Shown here: one piece after another, positions 1 to 8,867 of the stretch
How positions within the stretch are numbered: position 1 is the first letter of the stretch
Layout of the letters: every line of letters begins with the position of its first letter
Assembly (NCBI GenBank): GCA_021371965.1
Contig: JAJFVE010000040.1
Location: 1 to 13,393 of the forward strand
Source: Planctomycetaceae bacterium
Lineage (GTDB): Bacteria > Planctomycetota > Phycisphaerae > SM23-33
Reading direction: 5' to 3'
Length of the DNA: 13,393 nucleotides
Translations under genes and position numbers: made by a program
The notes under the pieces: model-generated
The model's database searches: none
The model's input: only the letters and a program-made list of their open reading frames with translations
What the model was told of the DNA's origin: nothing

Positions 1-129
1 CGCCAGGGCGAGCTGCGCAACCGTGGCGGCCAGGGCAGTCGCCCGGGCAGCGCGATCGCTCCAACGTGCGGCCGCTAACGCGGCCAAGCCGCCCGCCAGA
101 GGCACGATGATCAAGCACAACAGCATCAT
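1..129 (-). CDS. nuoM: NADH:quinone oxidoreductase subunit M, N-terminal fragment (cut by window edge)
   Basis: Partial gene: only the first 43 codons are in the window and the frame is open at the left edge. The frame begins with two consecutive ATG codons (129..127 and 126..124). The first ATG overlaps the nuoL stop as ATGA, which indicates translational coupling. The visible residues start MMLLCLIIVPLAGG and form one hydrophobic segment followed by an Arg/Asp-containing stretch (residues about 22-29). This fits the first membrane helix of an antiporter-like subunit. No catalytic motif is visible in so short a piece. The assignment rests mainly on position: nuoM directly follows nuoL in nuo operons of this type. 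NuoM is the middle antiporter-like proton-translocating subunit of the complex I membrane arm. No clear Shine-Dalgarno precedes it, only a GGTGGTG run inside the end of nuoL. Confidence 0.8.
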   Translation of the reverse strand, partial: MMLLCLIIVPLAGGLAALAAARWSDRAARATALAATVAQLALA

Positions 130-2000
130 GACAGCACCACCATGATCGTCATCACGATCACCGCCCCGGCGGCGATGGCCAGTGCATACCAGGCGATCTG
201 CCCCGACTGCGCGCGGGCCATCGCCCGGTGCCCCGCCGCCGCGGAACGTGCCAAGCCGGTATAGACACGATCCACGGGATCATGGCGGTCCATCCACACC
301 ACCCACAGCAGCGGTCGAACGACCGCCTTCTGGTAGAGCCAGTCGAACCCCCACCCGGCCAGCCAGAACCGCCGCAGCCCTGCCGCAGATCCGCCGGCCA
401 CTCGCGCCGGGCGCGTGATAACCCACGCGACAGCAATGCCCGCCAGCGACAGTGCAACGCCCGCTATCTGCAGGGCCGGCACCGTCCACTGCCCTACCGG
501 CAGCGACGCCGCCGGCGGCAGCACGCGATCGAGGAAGTCAGAGAAGACGGCCCTGCCGCCCAGATCGGCAGGCCAGTCCAGCGCCGCCGTGGCCAGGCAG
601 CCCAATGCCAACACGGCCAGCGGCCAGACCATCGACGCCGGCGCCCTGTGCGGGTGTTCGTGTCGCGGAGGCCCCATGAACGCCAGGAAGACCATGCGGA
701 ACGTGTACAGGCCCGTCAGGAAAACCCCCAGCAGCGCTGCGGCCAGCAGCAGCCAGTGCGACTGCGGCGAGAAACTGGCGAAATAGACGATGGCTTCTTT
801 GCTGGTGAAACCGCCGGTAGGCGGCAGCCCCGCCAGAGCTCCGGCGGCTATGAGGAACGCCCAGAACGTCGTCGGCAATGCCCGCCGCAGGCCGCCCATC
901 TCGAACAGGTCCTGCTCGCCGCCCACGGCGTGGATGAGCACGCCGGCGCCCAGGAACAGCAGCGACTTGAAGAACGCGTGCGTGACTACGTGGAAGATTC
1001 CCGCCGCCCACGCCCCCACTCCCAGTGCCAGAAACATGTACCCGATCTGGCTGATCGTCGAGTACGCGATGACGCGCTTGATGTCGCGCTGGGTGGCGGC
1101 GCTGAACCCCGCGATCACCAGCGTGGCGGCGCCGATGACGCTCACCAGCGTCATCACCGCCGGGGCCAGCACGAACAGGCCGTTCATGCGGGCGATGAGG
1201 TACACGCCTGCGGTGACCATCGTGGCCGCATGGATCAGGGCGCTGACCGGCGTGGGGCCGGCCATTGCATCGGGCAGCCACACCTGCAGCGGCAGTTGGG
1301 CGCTCTTGCCAACCGCCCCGGCCAGCAGCAGCGCCGCAGCCGTTGTGGCCAGGGCGCCTCCGGCCGCCCACTGGGCCGGCGCGCGGACGAGCACGTCCTG
1401 GATATTCAGCGTGCCCAGATAGGCGAAGATCAGCAGCAAGCCGACGATCAGTCCCGCGTCGCCCACGCGCGTGACGATGAACGCCTTGCGGGCCGCGCGG
1501 CCGTTGGCGGCGTCGCGATACCAGAACCCGATCAGCAGATAGCTGCACAGCCCCACGCCCTCCCAGCCCAGGTACAGCGCCACGAGGTTGTCGGCCAGCG
1601 CCAGCAGCAGCATCAGGGCAACAAACAGGTTCATGTACGCCAGGAAGCGGCTGTAGTCCTCGTCGCCGGCCATATAGCCGATCGAGTAGACGTGGATGAA
1701 AAAGCCCACCACCGTGATCACCAGCATCATTACCAGCGAGAGTTCGTCCAGGCACAGCGAGAGCGACACGTCGAGACTGCCCACGTGCATCCACTGCCAT
1801 AGCGGCTGCACCCAGGCCCCATGTCCTGGATGGCGCTCGATGAACGTCCAGGCCGCCGCCAGCGCAACGACCATGGCCGCGCCGACGCTGCCTACGCCGA
1901 CGGCGGATACGGCGCGGCGGCTCAGCAGCGGACCCAGCAGCGCCAAGCCTGCAAAGCCCGCCAGGGGCAACGCCACGACCAGCCACAGGAGATCGAGCAT
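126..2000 (-). CDS. nuoL: NADH:quinone oxidoreductase subunit L (distal antiporter-like proton pump subunit)
   Basis: A 624-residue polytopic membrane protein, close to the 613 residues of E. coli NuoL. It is the distal pump of the complex I membrane arm, with the long lateral helix near its C-terminus. The proton-path residues of the family are present: E147 in the GWEGVGLCSYLL motif, D181, K232 in the GKSAQLPLQVWLPDAM motif, H257, K345 and K401 (in TGGFTSKE). These correspond to E. coli E144, D178, K229, H254, K342 and K399. The C-terminal region (about 560-624) has the expected amphipathic lateral segment and a last membrane helix. The start at 2000 was chosen because MLDLLWLVVALPL begins the first helix. 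The frame stays open for another 50 codons upstream, but those lie inside nuoK and look non-membrane. The start is 2 bases after the nuoK stop, with a weak AAAGG site. Confidence 0.96.
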   Translation of the reverse strand: MLDLLWLVVALPLAGFAGLALLGPLLSRRAVSAVGVGSVGAAMVVALAAAWTFIERHPGHGAWVQPLWQWMHVGSLDVSLSLCLDELSLVMMLVITVVGFFIHVYSIGYMAGDEDYSRFLAYMNLFVALMLLLALADNLVALYLGWEGVGLCSYLLIGFWYRDAANGRAARKAFIVTRVGDAGLIVGLLLIFAYLGTLNIQDVLVRAPAQWAAGGALATTAAALLLAGAVGKSAQLPLQVWLPDAMAGPTPVSALIHAATMVTAGVYLIARMNGLFVLAPAVMTLVSVIGAATLVIAGFSAATQRDIKRVIAYSTISQIGYMFLALGVGAWAAGIFHVVTHAFFKSLLFLGAGVLIHAVGGEQDLFEMGGLRRALPTTFWAFLIAAGALAGLPPTGGFTSKEAIVYFASFSPQSHWLLLAAALLGVFLTGLYTFRMVFLAFMGPPRHEHPHRAPASMVWPLAVLALGCLATAALDWPADLGGRAVFSDFLDRVLPPAASLPVGQWTVPALQIAGVALSLAGIAVAWVITRPARVAGGSAAGLRRFWLAGWGFDWLYQKAVVRPLLWVVWMDRHDPVDRVYTGLARSAAAGHRAMARAQSGQIAWYALAIAAGAVIVMTIMVVLS

Positions 2001-2002
2001 CG

Positions 2003-2314
2003 TCAACCTTTCATCGTCGCCGCGGCGCGTGTATCGAGCGTGCCGAACAGCTTGCGGAACTGGAACAACAACGCCAACCCAACGGCCACTTCGGAAGCCG
2101 CCATCGCCAGGATGAAGATGAACATCACCTCGCCGTCGGTCTGGTTCCATCCGGACCCGGCGGCCACAAACGCCACGCCGGCGGCGTTGAGCATGATCTC
2201 GATCGACAGCAGCACGAAGAGGATATTCCGCCGCACCAGCACGCCGACGAGCCCCAGGGCCATCAGCGTCGCTGAAAGCAGCAGCGCGTGTTCCATCGGG
2301 ATGGCGGCGATCAT
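2003..2314 (-). CDS. nuoK: NADH:quinone oxidoreductase subunit K
   Basis: A 103-residue small membrane subunit, the usual family size (about 100). NuoK has three membrane helices and lies between NuoJ and NuoN in the membrane arm, where two buried glutamates form part of the proton path. Both are present: E39 in the [10 protein letters not shown] motif and E75 in the [13 protein letters not shown] motif, matching E. coli E36 and E72. The ATG at 2314 overlaps the nuoJ stop by 4 bases (ATGA). It is preceded by a strong GGGAGG site (2326..2321) with 6-base spacing, which decides this start over the internal ATG at residue 7. The sequence after E75 ends in a charged tail. nuoL starts 2 bases after the stop. 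Confidence 0.97.
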   Translation of the reverse strand: MIAAIPMEHALLLSATLMALGLVGVLVRRNILFVLLSIEIMLNAAGVAFVAAGSGWNQTDGEVMFIFILAMAASEVAVGLALLFQFRKLFGTLDTRAAATMKG

Positions 2315-2838
2315 GGCGTGCCTCCCGGCCTGCCGGACTCTTGGCTGGGCCAGTCCGGACGCGCCAGATGGTACGCCCCCACCAGCGCCGCCAGCAGCAG
2401 CAGGCTCATCAGCTCGGCCGCCAGGGCGTACGGTCCAAACAGCGAGCCGCCGACCTGCTGGGGCGAACTGATCCCCGAGGCGTCGCGACCCAGGCCGCTG
2501 GCGGCATAAACCCAGGCCAGTTCCCCCAGCAGCACAAGCGCCAGCAGGACCGGCCCGATCCAGGCTCGAGGCCGCAGCAGGTGGGTTCGCTGCGCCGGCT
2601 CGGTCTGGCGCAGGTCAAGCATCATGATGGCGAAGATGAACAGGACCATGATGGCCCCGGCGTAGATGATGACCTCCAGCGCGGCCACAAATGGCGAGCC
2701 CAGCGAATAGAACACCATCGCCACCGCCAGCAGCGAGACGATCAAGTACAGCAGCGCATGCACGGCGTTGGATCGCGTGATGACCATGACGGTCGCCGCG
2801 ACAGCCACTACGCCCGAGATGTAGAAGAGCATATCCAT
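2311..2838 (-). CDS. nuoJ: NADH:quinone oxidoreductase subunit J
   Basis: A 175-residue membrane subunit (E. coli NuoJ has 184). It carries the family signature [20 protein letters not shown] at about residues 54-73, the helix whose pi-bulge rearranges during coupling in complex I. Around it are further hydrophobic segments, then a polar linker at about 105-140 and a last helix near 140-160. I chose the ATG at 2838, with a second in-frame ATG at 2832. The frame is open upstream to a GTG at 2886, but the 16 extra codons are translated from the hairpin repeat and are polar, so they are probably not coding. No Shine-Dalgarno is visible before 2838, unlike most other genes of the operon. The 3' end overlaps nuoK by 4 bases. 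Confidence 0.95.
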   Translation of the reverse strand: MDMLFYISGVVAVAATVMVITRSNAVHALLYLIVSLLAVAMVFYSLGSPFVAALEVIIYAGAIMVLFIFAIMMLDLRQTEPAQRTHLLRPRAWIGPVLLALVLLGELAWVYAASGLGRDASGISSPQQVGGSLFGPYALAAELMSLLLLAALVGAYHLARPDWPSQESGRPGGTP

Positions 2839-2843
2839 TGTTA

Positions 2844-2914
2844 GTTCTGAGTTGTGTGTCGTGAGTCGTGAGATTCCATGTCCCACTCACAACTCACCAC
2901 ACACAACTCACCAC
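2844..2914. repeat. Opposed heptanucleotide arrays forming a long hairpin between nuoI and nuoJ
   Basis: The nuoI-nuoJ gap contains two arrays of a 7-base unit facing each other. On the + strand at 2844..2871 the units are GTTCTGA, GTTGTGT, GTCGTGA and GTCGTGA. On the minus strand, reading inward from 2914 to 2887, they are GTGGTGA, GTTGTGT, GTGGTGA and GTTGTGA. The divergent GTTGTGT unit sits second in both arrays. The best-matching arms (2848..2872 and 2886..2910) are 25 bases each, agree at 23 of 25 positions and are separated by 13 bases. In the nuo transcript this gives a long stem with one G-G mismatch and one G-U pair. There is no U-tract after it, so it is not a standard terminator. 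It may be a mobile or expanded repeat acting as an mRNA stability, processing or translation element; that role is inference. Confidence 0.85.
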
Positions 2915-2920
2915 TGCTTC

Positions 2921-3436
<516 letters not shown>

Positions 3437-3438
3437 GG

Positions 3439-4395
3439 TCAGCCTCCCCTGGCCAGCACGATGGCGCCGGTGATCAGTAGATTGGCCAGCGACAGCGGGA
3501 ACATGACCTTCCAGCCCAGGCCCATGAGCTGGTCATATCGCAGGCGCGGCAGCGAGCCGCGCACCAGGATGAACAGCACGATAAGGACCATCATCTTGCC
3601 CAGGAACCACAGCACCGGCGGCAGGCCGGGGCCCATCCAGCCGCCGAAGAACAGCGTCACCACCAGCGCCGAGATCAGCGTGATGCCGACGTACTCGCCA
3701 ACGAAGAACACGGCGAACTTCATGCCCGAGTACTCGCTGTGGAAGCCGGCGACCAGCTCGTTCTCGCCCTCGGGCAGGTCGAAGGGCAGGCGCCGCGTTT
3801 CGGCCAGGCCGGCGATCAGGAACACCACCAGGCCCACGAACTGCGGGATGCAGAACCACAGGCCCTTCTGAGCCTCGACGATGTCGACGAGGCTGAACGA
3901 CCCGGCCTGCACCACCACGCCCATGAGCGAGAGGCCCATGAAGACTTCGTAGCTGACCATTTGCCCCACCGCCCGCAGCGAGCCCAGCAGCGGGTACTTG
4001 CTGTTGGAGGCCCACCCACCCAGGGCGATCGAGTACACGGCCATCGACGACATCGCCAGGAAGAACAGCAAGGCGATGTTCATGTCCACCACGTGCAGGC
4101 CCGGCGCCACCGGCACCACCGCAAACGACAGCAGCGCGGCCATCAGCACGATGGCCGGGGCGGCCGTGAACACTGCCCGGTCAGCGAATGGCGGGGTCCA
4201 GTCCTCCTTGAAGAACAGCTTGACCATGTCGGCCGGCAGTTGCAGCAGGCCCACGGGCCCGACGCGATTGGGCCCCCAGCGGTCCTGCCACAGCGCCAGC
4301 AGCCAGCGCTCGACCATGATCAGCCCGGGGGCGATGAACATGACGCCGCCCAGCACGATCACGATCTTCAGCAACGACCAGAGGGTATCGTTCAT
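3439..4395 (-). CDS. nuoH: NADH:quinone oxidoreductase subunit H
   Basis: A 318-residue membrane subunit (E. coli NuoH has 325). It joins the peripheral and membrane arms and forms much of the quinone-binding chamber with NuoB and NuoD. Family motifs in order: [10 protein letters not shown] (38-47), the [20 protein letters not shown] region (126-145) leading to MVSYE (146-150), and the acidic loop [14 protein letters not shown] (205-218) followed by HSEYSGMKF (219-227). Hydrophobic helices lie between these motifs. The ATG at 4395 overlaps the nuoG stop as ATGA and follows an AGGAGG site (4408..4403). The frame remains open far upstream to 5181, but that stretch is antiparallel-frame noise inside nuoG: it is rich in Arg, Gly and Pro and not membrane-like. 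nuoI starts 2 bases after the stop. Confidence 0.97.
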   Translation of the reverse strand: MNDTLWSLLKIVIVLGGVMFIAPGLIMVERWLLALWQDRWGPNRVGPVGLLQLPADMVKLFFKEDWTPPFADRAVFTAAPAIVLMAALLSFAVVPVAPGLHVVDMNIALLFFLAMSSMAVYSIALGGWASNSKYPLLGSLRAVGQMVSYEVFMGLSLMGVVVQAGSFSLVDIVEAQKGLWFCIPQFVGLVVFLIAGLAETRRLPFDLPEGENELVAGFHSEYSGMKFAVFFVGEYVGITLISALVVTLFFGGWMGPGLPPVLWFLGKMMVLIVLFILVRGSLPRLRYDQLMGLGWKVMFPLSLANLLITGAIVLARGG

Positions 4396-7115
4396 AAGAC
4401 GCCCTCCTGGACGGCGGACTGGATGACCCCCCAGTCCGGCAGCGACAGGCCCGGCAGCACCGCCAGGCCCTTGGGCAGCGCGGCGATGCCCGCCGGCAGC
4501 GCAGGGCGCAGGTGCGCCTGGAGGTCGATGGCCGCCCCCTGCACCCGCAGGACAACGCGCCCGCCCTCGGGGATATTCAACTCCGCCGCGTCGTCGGGAT
4601 TGATTGCCAGGTACGGCTGGGGCACAAGCTGCGCGATGCCCGGCGCGAGATTGCTCAGCTCGTCCGAGCCCAGCGCCAGGTACGTCGGGAAGATCAGCCA
4701 CTGCCCCGCCCGCCGCTGGAATGCGCCGGGGATTTCCGTGTAGTACGATCGAGGGCCCTCGGCGCGCGGGCTGATCAACACGCGGCCGGGGTCGCCGCCG
4801 ATGAGCGGGCCGGCAACCTCGATCTGGAACTTGTTCCAGGCCTGGGCGGAATTCCACCCCGGCGCCCATGCGCGGCTGATCAGCTCCGGCGCCGGCGGGG
4901 TCTGCACGCCCTCCATCGAAAACGCCAACGGCGTGTCGGGGTCTTGCGGCGGCGGGGGCTCGGCGACGTTGCGGCCGGCATGGATGGCCGTGCGTCCGCT
5001 GAAGCGATGCGACTGGCGGGCGACCTTCTGCCCGTCGAACCGCAGCGAAGGATTGGGCGGCATCTGCGCGGCCGCCGCCAGGGCCGGCACCTCGGCGGCC
5101 ATATCCGCCAGCACGTCCTGCCAGTGCGCCCACAGGGGGGCATCCGCCCGGGCGGCGGCATGGGCCAGTTCGCCCAGCCACCGCCAGTTCTCGCGCACAT
5201 CCTCGCCGGGGGCGAAGACCTGGAAGAATCGCTGGGCGCGGGTCTCGTCGTTGACGTGCGTGCCGTCGGCCTCGGCGAAGGTCGCCGCCGGCAGGACCAC
5301 GTCGGCCCGTTCGGTCGTGGCGTGCGTGACGCAGTCGATGGCGATGACGTGTTTGGCTCGCTTGAACAGGTCATCGATCACTTCGTTGGAGGCGTGGCCG
5401 TACAGATTGCTCTCAACCACCAGGAGGGTGTCGGCCTTGCCCTCGCGCAGGGCGGCCTGGGCGGCCTCGATGGGATCGGCGGGGATCATGGCCAGGCCCA
5501 TGCTGTTGCAGGCCGGCAGCGTGAAGGACAGGCGCGTCTCGGGACGCGTCTTTCGCAGAGCCCAGGCGACATTGGCGGCGGCGCGCAGCACCGAGTCGCT
5601 GCCGCAGGCGATGCCCGAGACCACCAGCGGGCGCTGCCCTTCCAGCAGCGCCTTGGCGATTCGGTCGGCCAGGGCGATCTGCTCGGGCGGCAGGTCGGGC
5701 ACGTCCGGCGCCTCGGGGTCGAGGCGGTGGGCGATGGCAAATCCCAGCCGCGCGACGTCCTGCGGTGCGGCGCGGCAGGTGGCCGTGGCGATGTCGTCCA
5801 GTTCCGTCCAGTCCGGGGAGATGATGAAGAACGGCCCGCGCTCGAGCTGGATGGCCTCGCGGATGGCAACGTCTTCCCAGGTCGGCAGGTTGTGCCGCTT
5901 GCGGGCGTCGGCAATGGGCTTCTCCAGCACCGCCTGGCGCAGCGCCAGCGCCAGCATCGGCGCGGTGTTGTAGACGTCCTCGCCCAGGACCAGGACCGCA
6001 TCGGCCGAGTCGGCGGCACGCAGCGAGGCGGCCGGGCAGGAGCCTTCTCGCAGGATCTCCTGGATCAGCCCGGCCAGGCGGTAGTGCTCGCGTGTCATGC
6101 CGTGGAGGAACTTGTCGGCCCCCACCAGCCGCCGCAGGGCGAAGTTGGTCTCCAGCGACGCCCGCGGTGAGCCGACGCCCAAAACCTTGCCGCCGCGCAG
6201 GATCTCGGCGGCGGCCGCCAGGGCTTCCTGCGGCGTCGTTTCCTGCAACTGCCCGTTGTGGCGGACCATCGCACGGCGGATGCGGCGCGGGGAGTTGACG
6301 AACTCGTAGCCGAATCGCCCGCGGTCGCAGAGGAAATATCCGTTCACCTCGCCGTTGTATCGCGCCCGGATGCGCCGCAGCGTGCCGTAGCGCTCGCCGG
6401 GGATCGTGTTGCACCCCACCGCACAGTGCACGCAGATCGACGGGGCCGTCTGCAGGTCCCACTTGCGCGTGTAGTGCTGCGCCAGCGTCTTGTCAGTGAA
6501 CACGCCCGTGGGGCAGACCTCTGCCAGGTTGCCGGCAAAGACGCTCTGCAGCGGCCCGTCCTGGCTGCGGCCGAAGTACACGTCGTCGTGCCAGGCCATG
6601 ACGGAGAAATCACGCCCGCCAGCGTAATTGCGGTAGAACCGCACGCAGCGGTAGCACTCGATGCAGCGGTTCATCTCGTGCGTCAGGAAGGGCCCGAGGT
6701 CCTGGTTGCGGAAGGTGCGCTTCTTCTTCCGCGTGCGGCGGTAGACGTGACCGGTCATCACGGTCATGTCCTGCAGATGGCACTCGCCGCCCTCGTCGCA
6801 GACCGGGCAGTCGTGGGGATGGTTGAGCATCAGCCACTCGATGACGCTGCGGCGGAACTCGACGGCCTCGGCGTCGCTGATCGAGACGCGCATCCCCTCG
6901 CTGGGGGCGGTCATGCAGGCCATGACGATCTTGCCTTTGTCGTCGTCTTTGCGGAACACCTTCACCGCGCACTGGCGGCAGGCGCCCACGGAATGAAACG
7001 CCGGGTGCCAGCAGAAATACGGCACGTCGAACCCCAGCGACAGGCACGTGTCCAGCAGGTTCTTCTGGAGGTGGTCCAGGTCGAAGGCCTTGTTCTCGAT
7101 ATAAATGCGGGGCAT
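4392..7115 (-). CDS. nuoG: NADH:quinone oxidoreductase subunit G (large Fe-S subunit, molybdopterin-oxidoreductase-like)
   Basis: A 907-residue protein, essentially the E. coli NuoG length of about 908. It carries the electron wire of the NADH module. N-terminal ligands visible: [2Fe-2S] N1b at C35, C46, C49 and C67; His-ligated N5 at H99, C103, C106 and C112; N4 at C151, C154, C157 and C201; and the off-path N7 at C228, C231, C235 and C263. N7 occurs only in part of the family and is typical of the E. coli type. The remainder, from about residue 270, is the formate-dehydrogenase-like domain, recognisable from segments such as GSPRASLETNFALR and AWAPGWNSAQAWNKFQ. The ATG at 7115 follows the nuoF stop by 3 bases, with GGAG (7126..7123) 7 bases upstream. 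The stop overlaps the nuoH start. Confidence 0.97.
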   Translation of the reverse strand: MPRIYIENKAFDLDHLQKNLLDTCLSLGFDVPYFCWHPAFHSVGACRQCAVKVFRKDDDKGKIVMACMTAPSEGMRVSISDAEAVEFRRSVIEWLMLNHPHDCPVCDEGGECHLQDMTVMTGHVYRRTRKKKRTFRNQDLGPFLTHEMNRCIECYRCVRFYRNYAGGRDFSVMAWHDDVYFGRSQDGPLQSVFAGNLAEVCPTGVFTDKTLAQHYTRKWDLQTAPSICVHCAVGCNTIPGERYGTLRRIRARYNGEVNGYFLCDRGRFGYEFVNSPRRIRRAMVRHNGQLQETTPQEALAAAAEILRGGKVLGVGSPRASLETNFALRRLVGADKFLHGMTREHYRLAGLIQEILREGSCPAASLRAADSADAVLVLGEDVYNTAPMLALALRQAVLEKPIADARKRHNLPTWEDVAIREAIQLERGPFFIISPDWTELDDIATATCRAAPQDVARLGFAIAHRLDPEAPDVPDLPPEQIALADRIAKALLEGQRPLVVSGIACGSDSVLRAAANVAWALRKTRPETRLSFTLPACNSMGLAMIPADPIEAAQAALREGKADTLLVVESNLYGHASNEVIDDLFKRAKHVIAIDCVTHATTERADVVLPAATFAEADGTHVNDETRAQRFFQVFAPGEDVRENWRWLGELAHAAARADAPLWAHWQDVLADMAAEVPALAAAAQMPPNPSLRFDGQKVARQSHRFSGRTAIHAGRNVAEPPPPQDPDTPLAFSMEGVQTPPAPELISRAWAPGWNSAQAWNKFQIEVAGPLIGGDPGRVLISPRAEGPRSYYTEIPGAFQRRAGQWLIFPTYLALGSDELSNLAPGIAQLVPQPYLAINPDDAAELNIPEGGRVVLRVQGAAIDLQAHLRPALPAGIAALPKGLAVLPGLSLPDWGVIQSAVQEGVL

Positions 7116-7118
7116 GGC

Positions 7119-8402
7119 CTAGCTCCACGGACAGCGCCGGTCGGTCAGGTGCTTTTCAATGTCGGATCGGAAGTATCGCAGGGCGCTTTCCAGAGGCATC
7201 ATCGCCCCCGGCGCCAAGGCACAAAACGTATTGCCGGGCTTGAGCAGGCGCGTGTGGCTCTCCAGCACCCGCAGGTCCTCCTCGTCGCCGCGCCCGTCCT
7301 CGATGGCTCGCAGCGCCTGCAGCACCCAGGGCAGCCCCTCGCGACACGGCGTGCACCACCCGCACGACTCGCGGGCGAAGAACTGCTCCAGGCTGATCAG
7401 CATGCTCACCGGGCAGGTCTTGTCGTCCAGCACGATCATCGTGCCGGTGCCAAGGTTGCTCCCGGCCGTAGTGACCGAGGCGAAGTCCATCCGCACGTTG
7501 AAATGCTTGTCGGTCAGGAACGCCGTCGAACCTCCGCCGGGCAGCAGCCCGCGGAAGGCGAAGCCGCCGGCCATGCCGCCGGCGTGCTCGTTGAGGATCT
7601 CGCCCATCGTGGTGCCCATGGGCAGTTCCCACAGGCCCGGGCAGGCGACGCGCCCGGAGGCGCCATAGATCTTCGTGCCGCCCTCGCTGGTGTGCGAGAG
7701 GTCCAGAAACCACTGCGGACCGTTGGCCAGGATATGCGGGACGCAACTGAGGGTCTCGACATTGTTGATGGCCGTGGGCTTGCCCCAGAGCCCGCTGGTA
7801 GCGGCGTAAGGCGGCTTGGACCGCGGGACCGCGCGGTGGCCCTCGAGGGCGTTGAGCATACCCTCTTCCTCGCCACACATGTACCGCCCCGCGCTGACGT
7901 GCAGGTGCACGTCGAGGTCAAAGCCCGAGCCGAAGATGTTGCGCCCGAGATACCCCCGCGCGTACGCCTCGGCCAGCGCCCGGCGCAGGCCCGCCTCGGC
8001 CTTCCGGTACGCCCATCGCAGGAAAATGTAGGCGGTTCTGGCTTCGATGGCGTACGCGGCGATGCTCACGCCCTCGATCGTCTGGAGCGGATTGCCCTCG
8101 AGCAGCCAGCGGTCCTTCATCGTGCCTGGTTCCATCTCGTCGGCGTTGCAGACGACATACTTGGGCCCCAGGGACGGCTGGCCCATCGGCACGAAACTCC
8201 ACTTCTTACCGGTAAAGAACCCCGCGCCGCCCCGCCCGCGCAGGTTCGACTTCTCCACCTGGTGCTGCACCTCCTGCGGCGCAAGCTTCAGCGCCGCACG
8301 CAGGCCGCGGTATCCCCCGGCCGCCTCGTACTCGTCGAGCGTCAGCGCCCGGCGGTCCGGGCGAATGGCGCCGGTCAGCGGTTTGGCGTTGTGGTCAGGC
8401 AT
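7119..8402 (-). CDS. nuoF: NADH:quinone oxidoreductase subunit F (FMN/NADH-binding subunit)
   Basis: A 427-residue subunit that oxidises NADH at FMN and hands electrons to cluster N3. The glycine-rich nucleotide site LRGRGGAGFFTGKKW spans residues 54-68. The second binding loop is at 176-188 (CGEEEGMLNALEG), and the SKPPYAATSGLWGKPT and NNVETL segments follow at about 195-218. The N3 [4Fe-4S] ligands are C347, C350 and C353 (ESCGWCTPCREG) with C394 (NTFCALAPGA). The loop at 176-188 differs from the CGEETAL form I remember as the family norm. The ATG at 8402 overlaps the end of nuoE by 8 bases, with GGAG 4 bases upstream. The stop is TAG, and nuoG starts 3 bases later. Confidence 0.98.
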   Translation of the reverse strand: MPDHNAKPLTGAIRPDRRALTLDEYEAAGGYRGLRAALKLAPQEVQHQVEKSNLRGRGGAGFFTGKKWSFVPMGQPSLGPKYVVCNADEMEPGTMKDRWLLEGNPLQTIEGVSIAAYAIEARTAYIFLRWAYRKAEAGLRRALAEAYARGYLGRNIFGSGFDLDVHLHVSAGRYMCGEEEGMLNALEGHRAVPRSKPPYAATSGLWGKPTAINNVETLSCVPHILANGPQWFLDLSHTSEGGTKIYGASGRVACPGLWELPMGTTMGEILNEHAGGMAGGFAFRGLLPGGGSTAFLTDKHFNVRMDFASVTTAGSNLGTGTMIVLDDKTCPVSMLISLEQFFARESCGWCTPCREGLPWVLQALRAIEDGRGDEEDLRVLESHTRLLKPGNTFCALAPGAMMPLESALRYFRSDIEKHLTDRRCPWS

Positions 8403-8859
8403 AGCGCTCCAGGATCTCGTCGACCTTGTCGGCCGTCAGGTCGCGGTGCAGGTCATCGTCGATCATCATCACCGGCGCGTGGTCGCAGTCGCCCAGGCAC
8501 GCCGTCGGCAGCAGTGTGAAGCGGTCGTCGGTGGTGGTCTGGCCCAGGTCGATCCCCAGCCGGCCCTTCAAGTGCTCGCGCAGCGGCTGATAGCCCATGA
8601 TCCAGCAGCTCACCGAATCACAGATCAGGATCACATGCCTCCCCACCGGCCGGCGATAGATCAGGCTGTAGAACGTGGCGACGCGGTCAACCTCTTCGGC
8701 CGTCACGTTGATGACCGCCGCGATGTCGTAGACGGCCTCGGTGGAGACCCACCTGCGGCTGCGCTGGACGATCATCAGCGCCTCGGGCAGTGCCGCGCGG
8801 CGCCGGTCGTAGTGCGACAGGCAGGCCTGGATTTCCTTGATTTCATCTTCGCGCAGCAT
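8395..8859 (-). CDS. nuoE: NADH:quinone oxidoreductase subunit E ([2Fe-2S] thioredoxin-like subunit)
   Basis: A 154-residue subunit of the NADH module, slightly shorter than E. coli NuoE (166). The N-terminal helical region (about 1-60) contains the ALPEALMIVQ segment and the family motif VDRVATFYSLI (57-67). The thioredoxin-like domain binds cluster N1a through C80, C85, C121 and C125 (CDSVSC and ACLGDC). N1a accepts the second NADH electron from FMN. The ATG at 8859 is 8 bases after the nuoCD stop, and a GAGGA site overlaps that stop. The 3' end overlaps nuoF by 8 bases, so the two partner subunits are translationally coupled. Confidence 0.97.
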   Translation of the reverse strand: MLREDEIKEIQACLSHYDRRRAALPEALMIVQRSRRWVSTEAVYDIAAVINVTAEEVDRVATFYSLIYRRPVGRHVILICDSVSCWIMGYQPLREHLKGRLGIDLGQTTTDDRFTLLPTACLGDCDHAPVMMIDDDLHRDLTADKVDEILERYA

Positions 8860-8867
8860 GGCGTTCC

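Noticed and set aside
228..1802. Long open frame on the + strand opposite nuoL
   Set aside because: It is rich in Arg, Gln, His and Gly with no family motif and lies entirely antisense to a well-supported nuoL. Long antisense frames are expected in GC-rich codon-biased DNA.
4396..5181. Upstream extension of the nuoH frame
   Set aside because: The added 260 or so residues are translated from inside nuoG in another frame, are not membrane-like, and the ATG at 4395 has an AGGAGG site and family-like first residues.
4512..8519. Two long + strand open frames (4512..6170 and 6258..8519) opposite nuoG, nuoF and nuoE
   Set aside because: Both are Arg/Gly/Gln/Val-rich shadows of the coding strand with no recognisable domain, and they cross the junctions of real genes.
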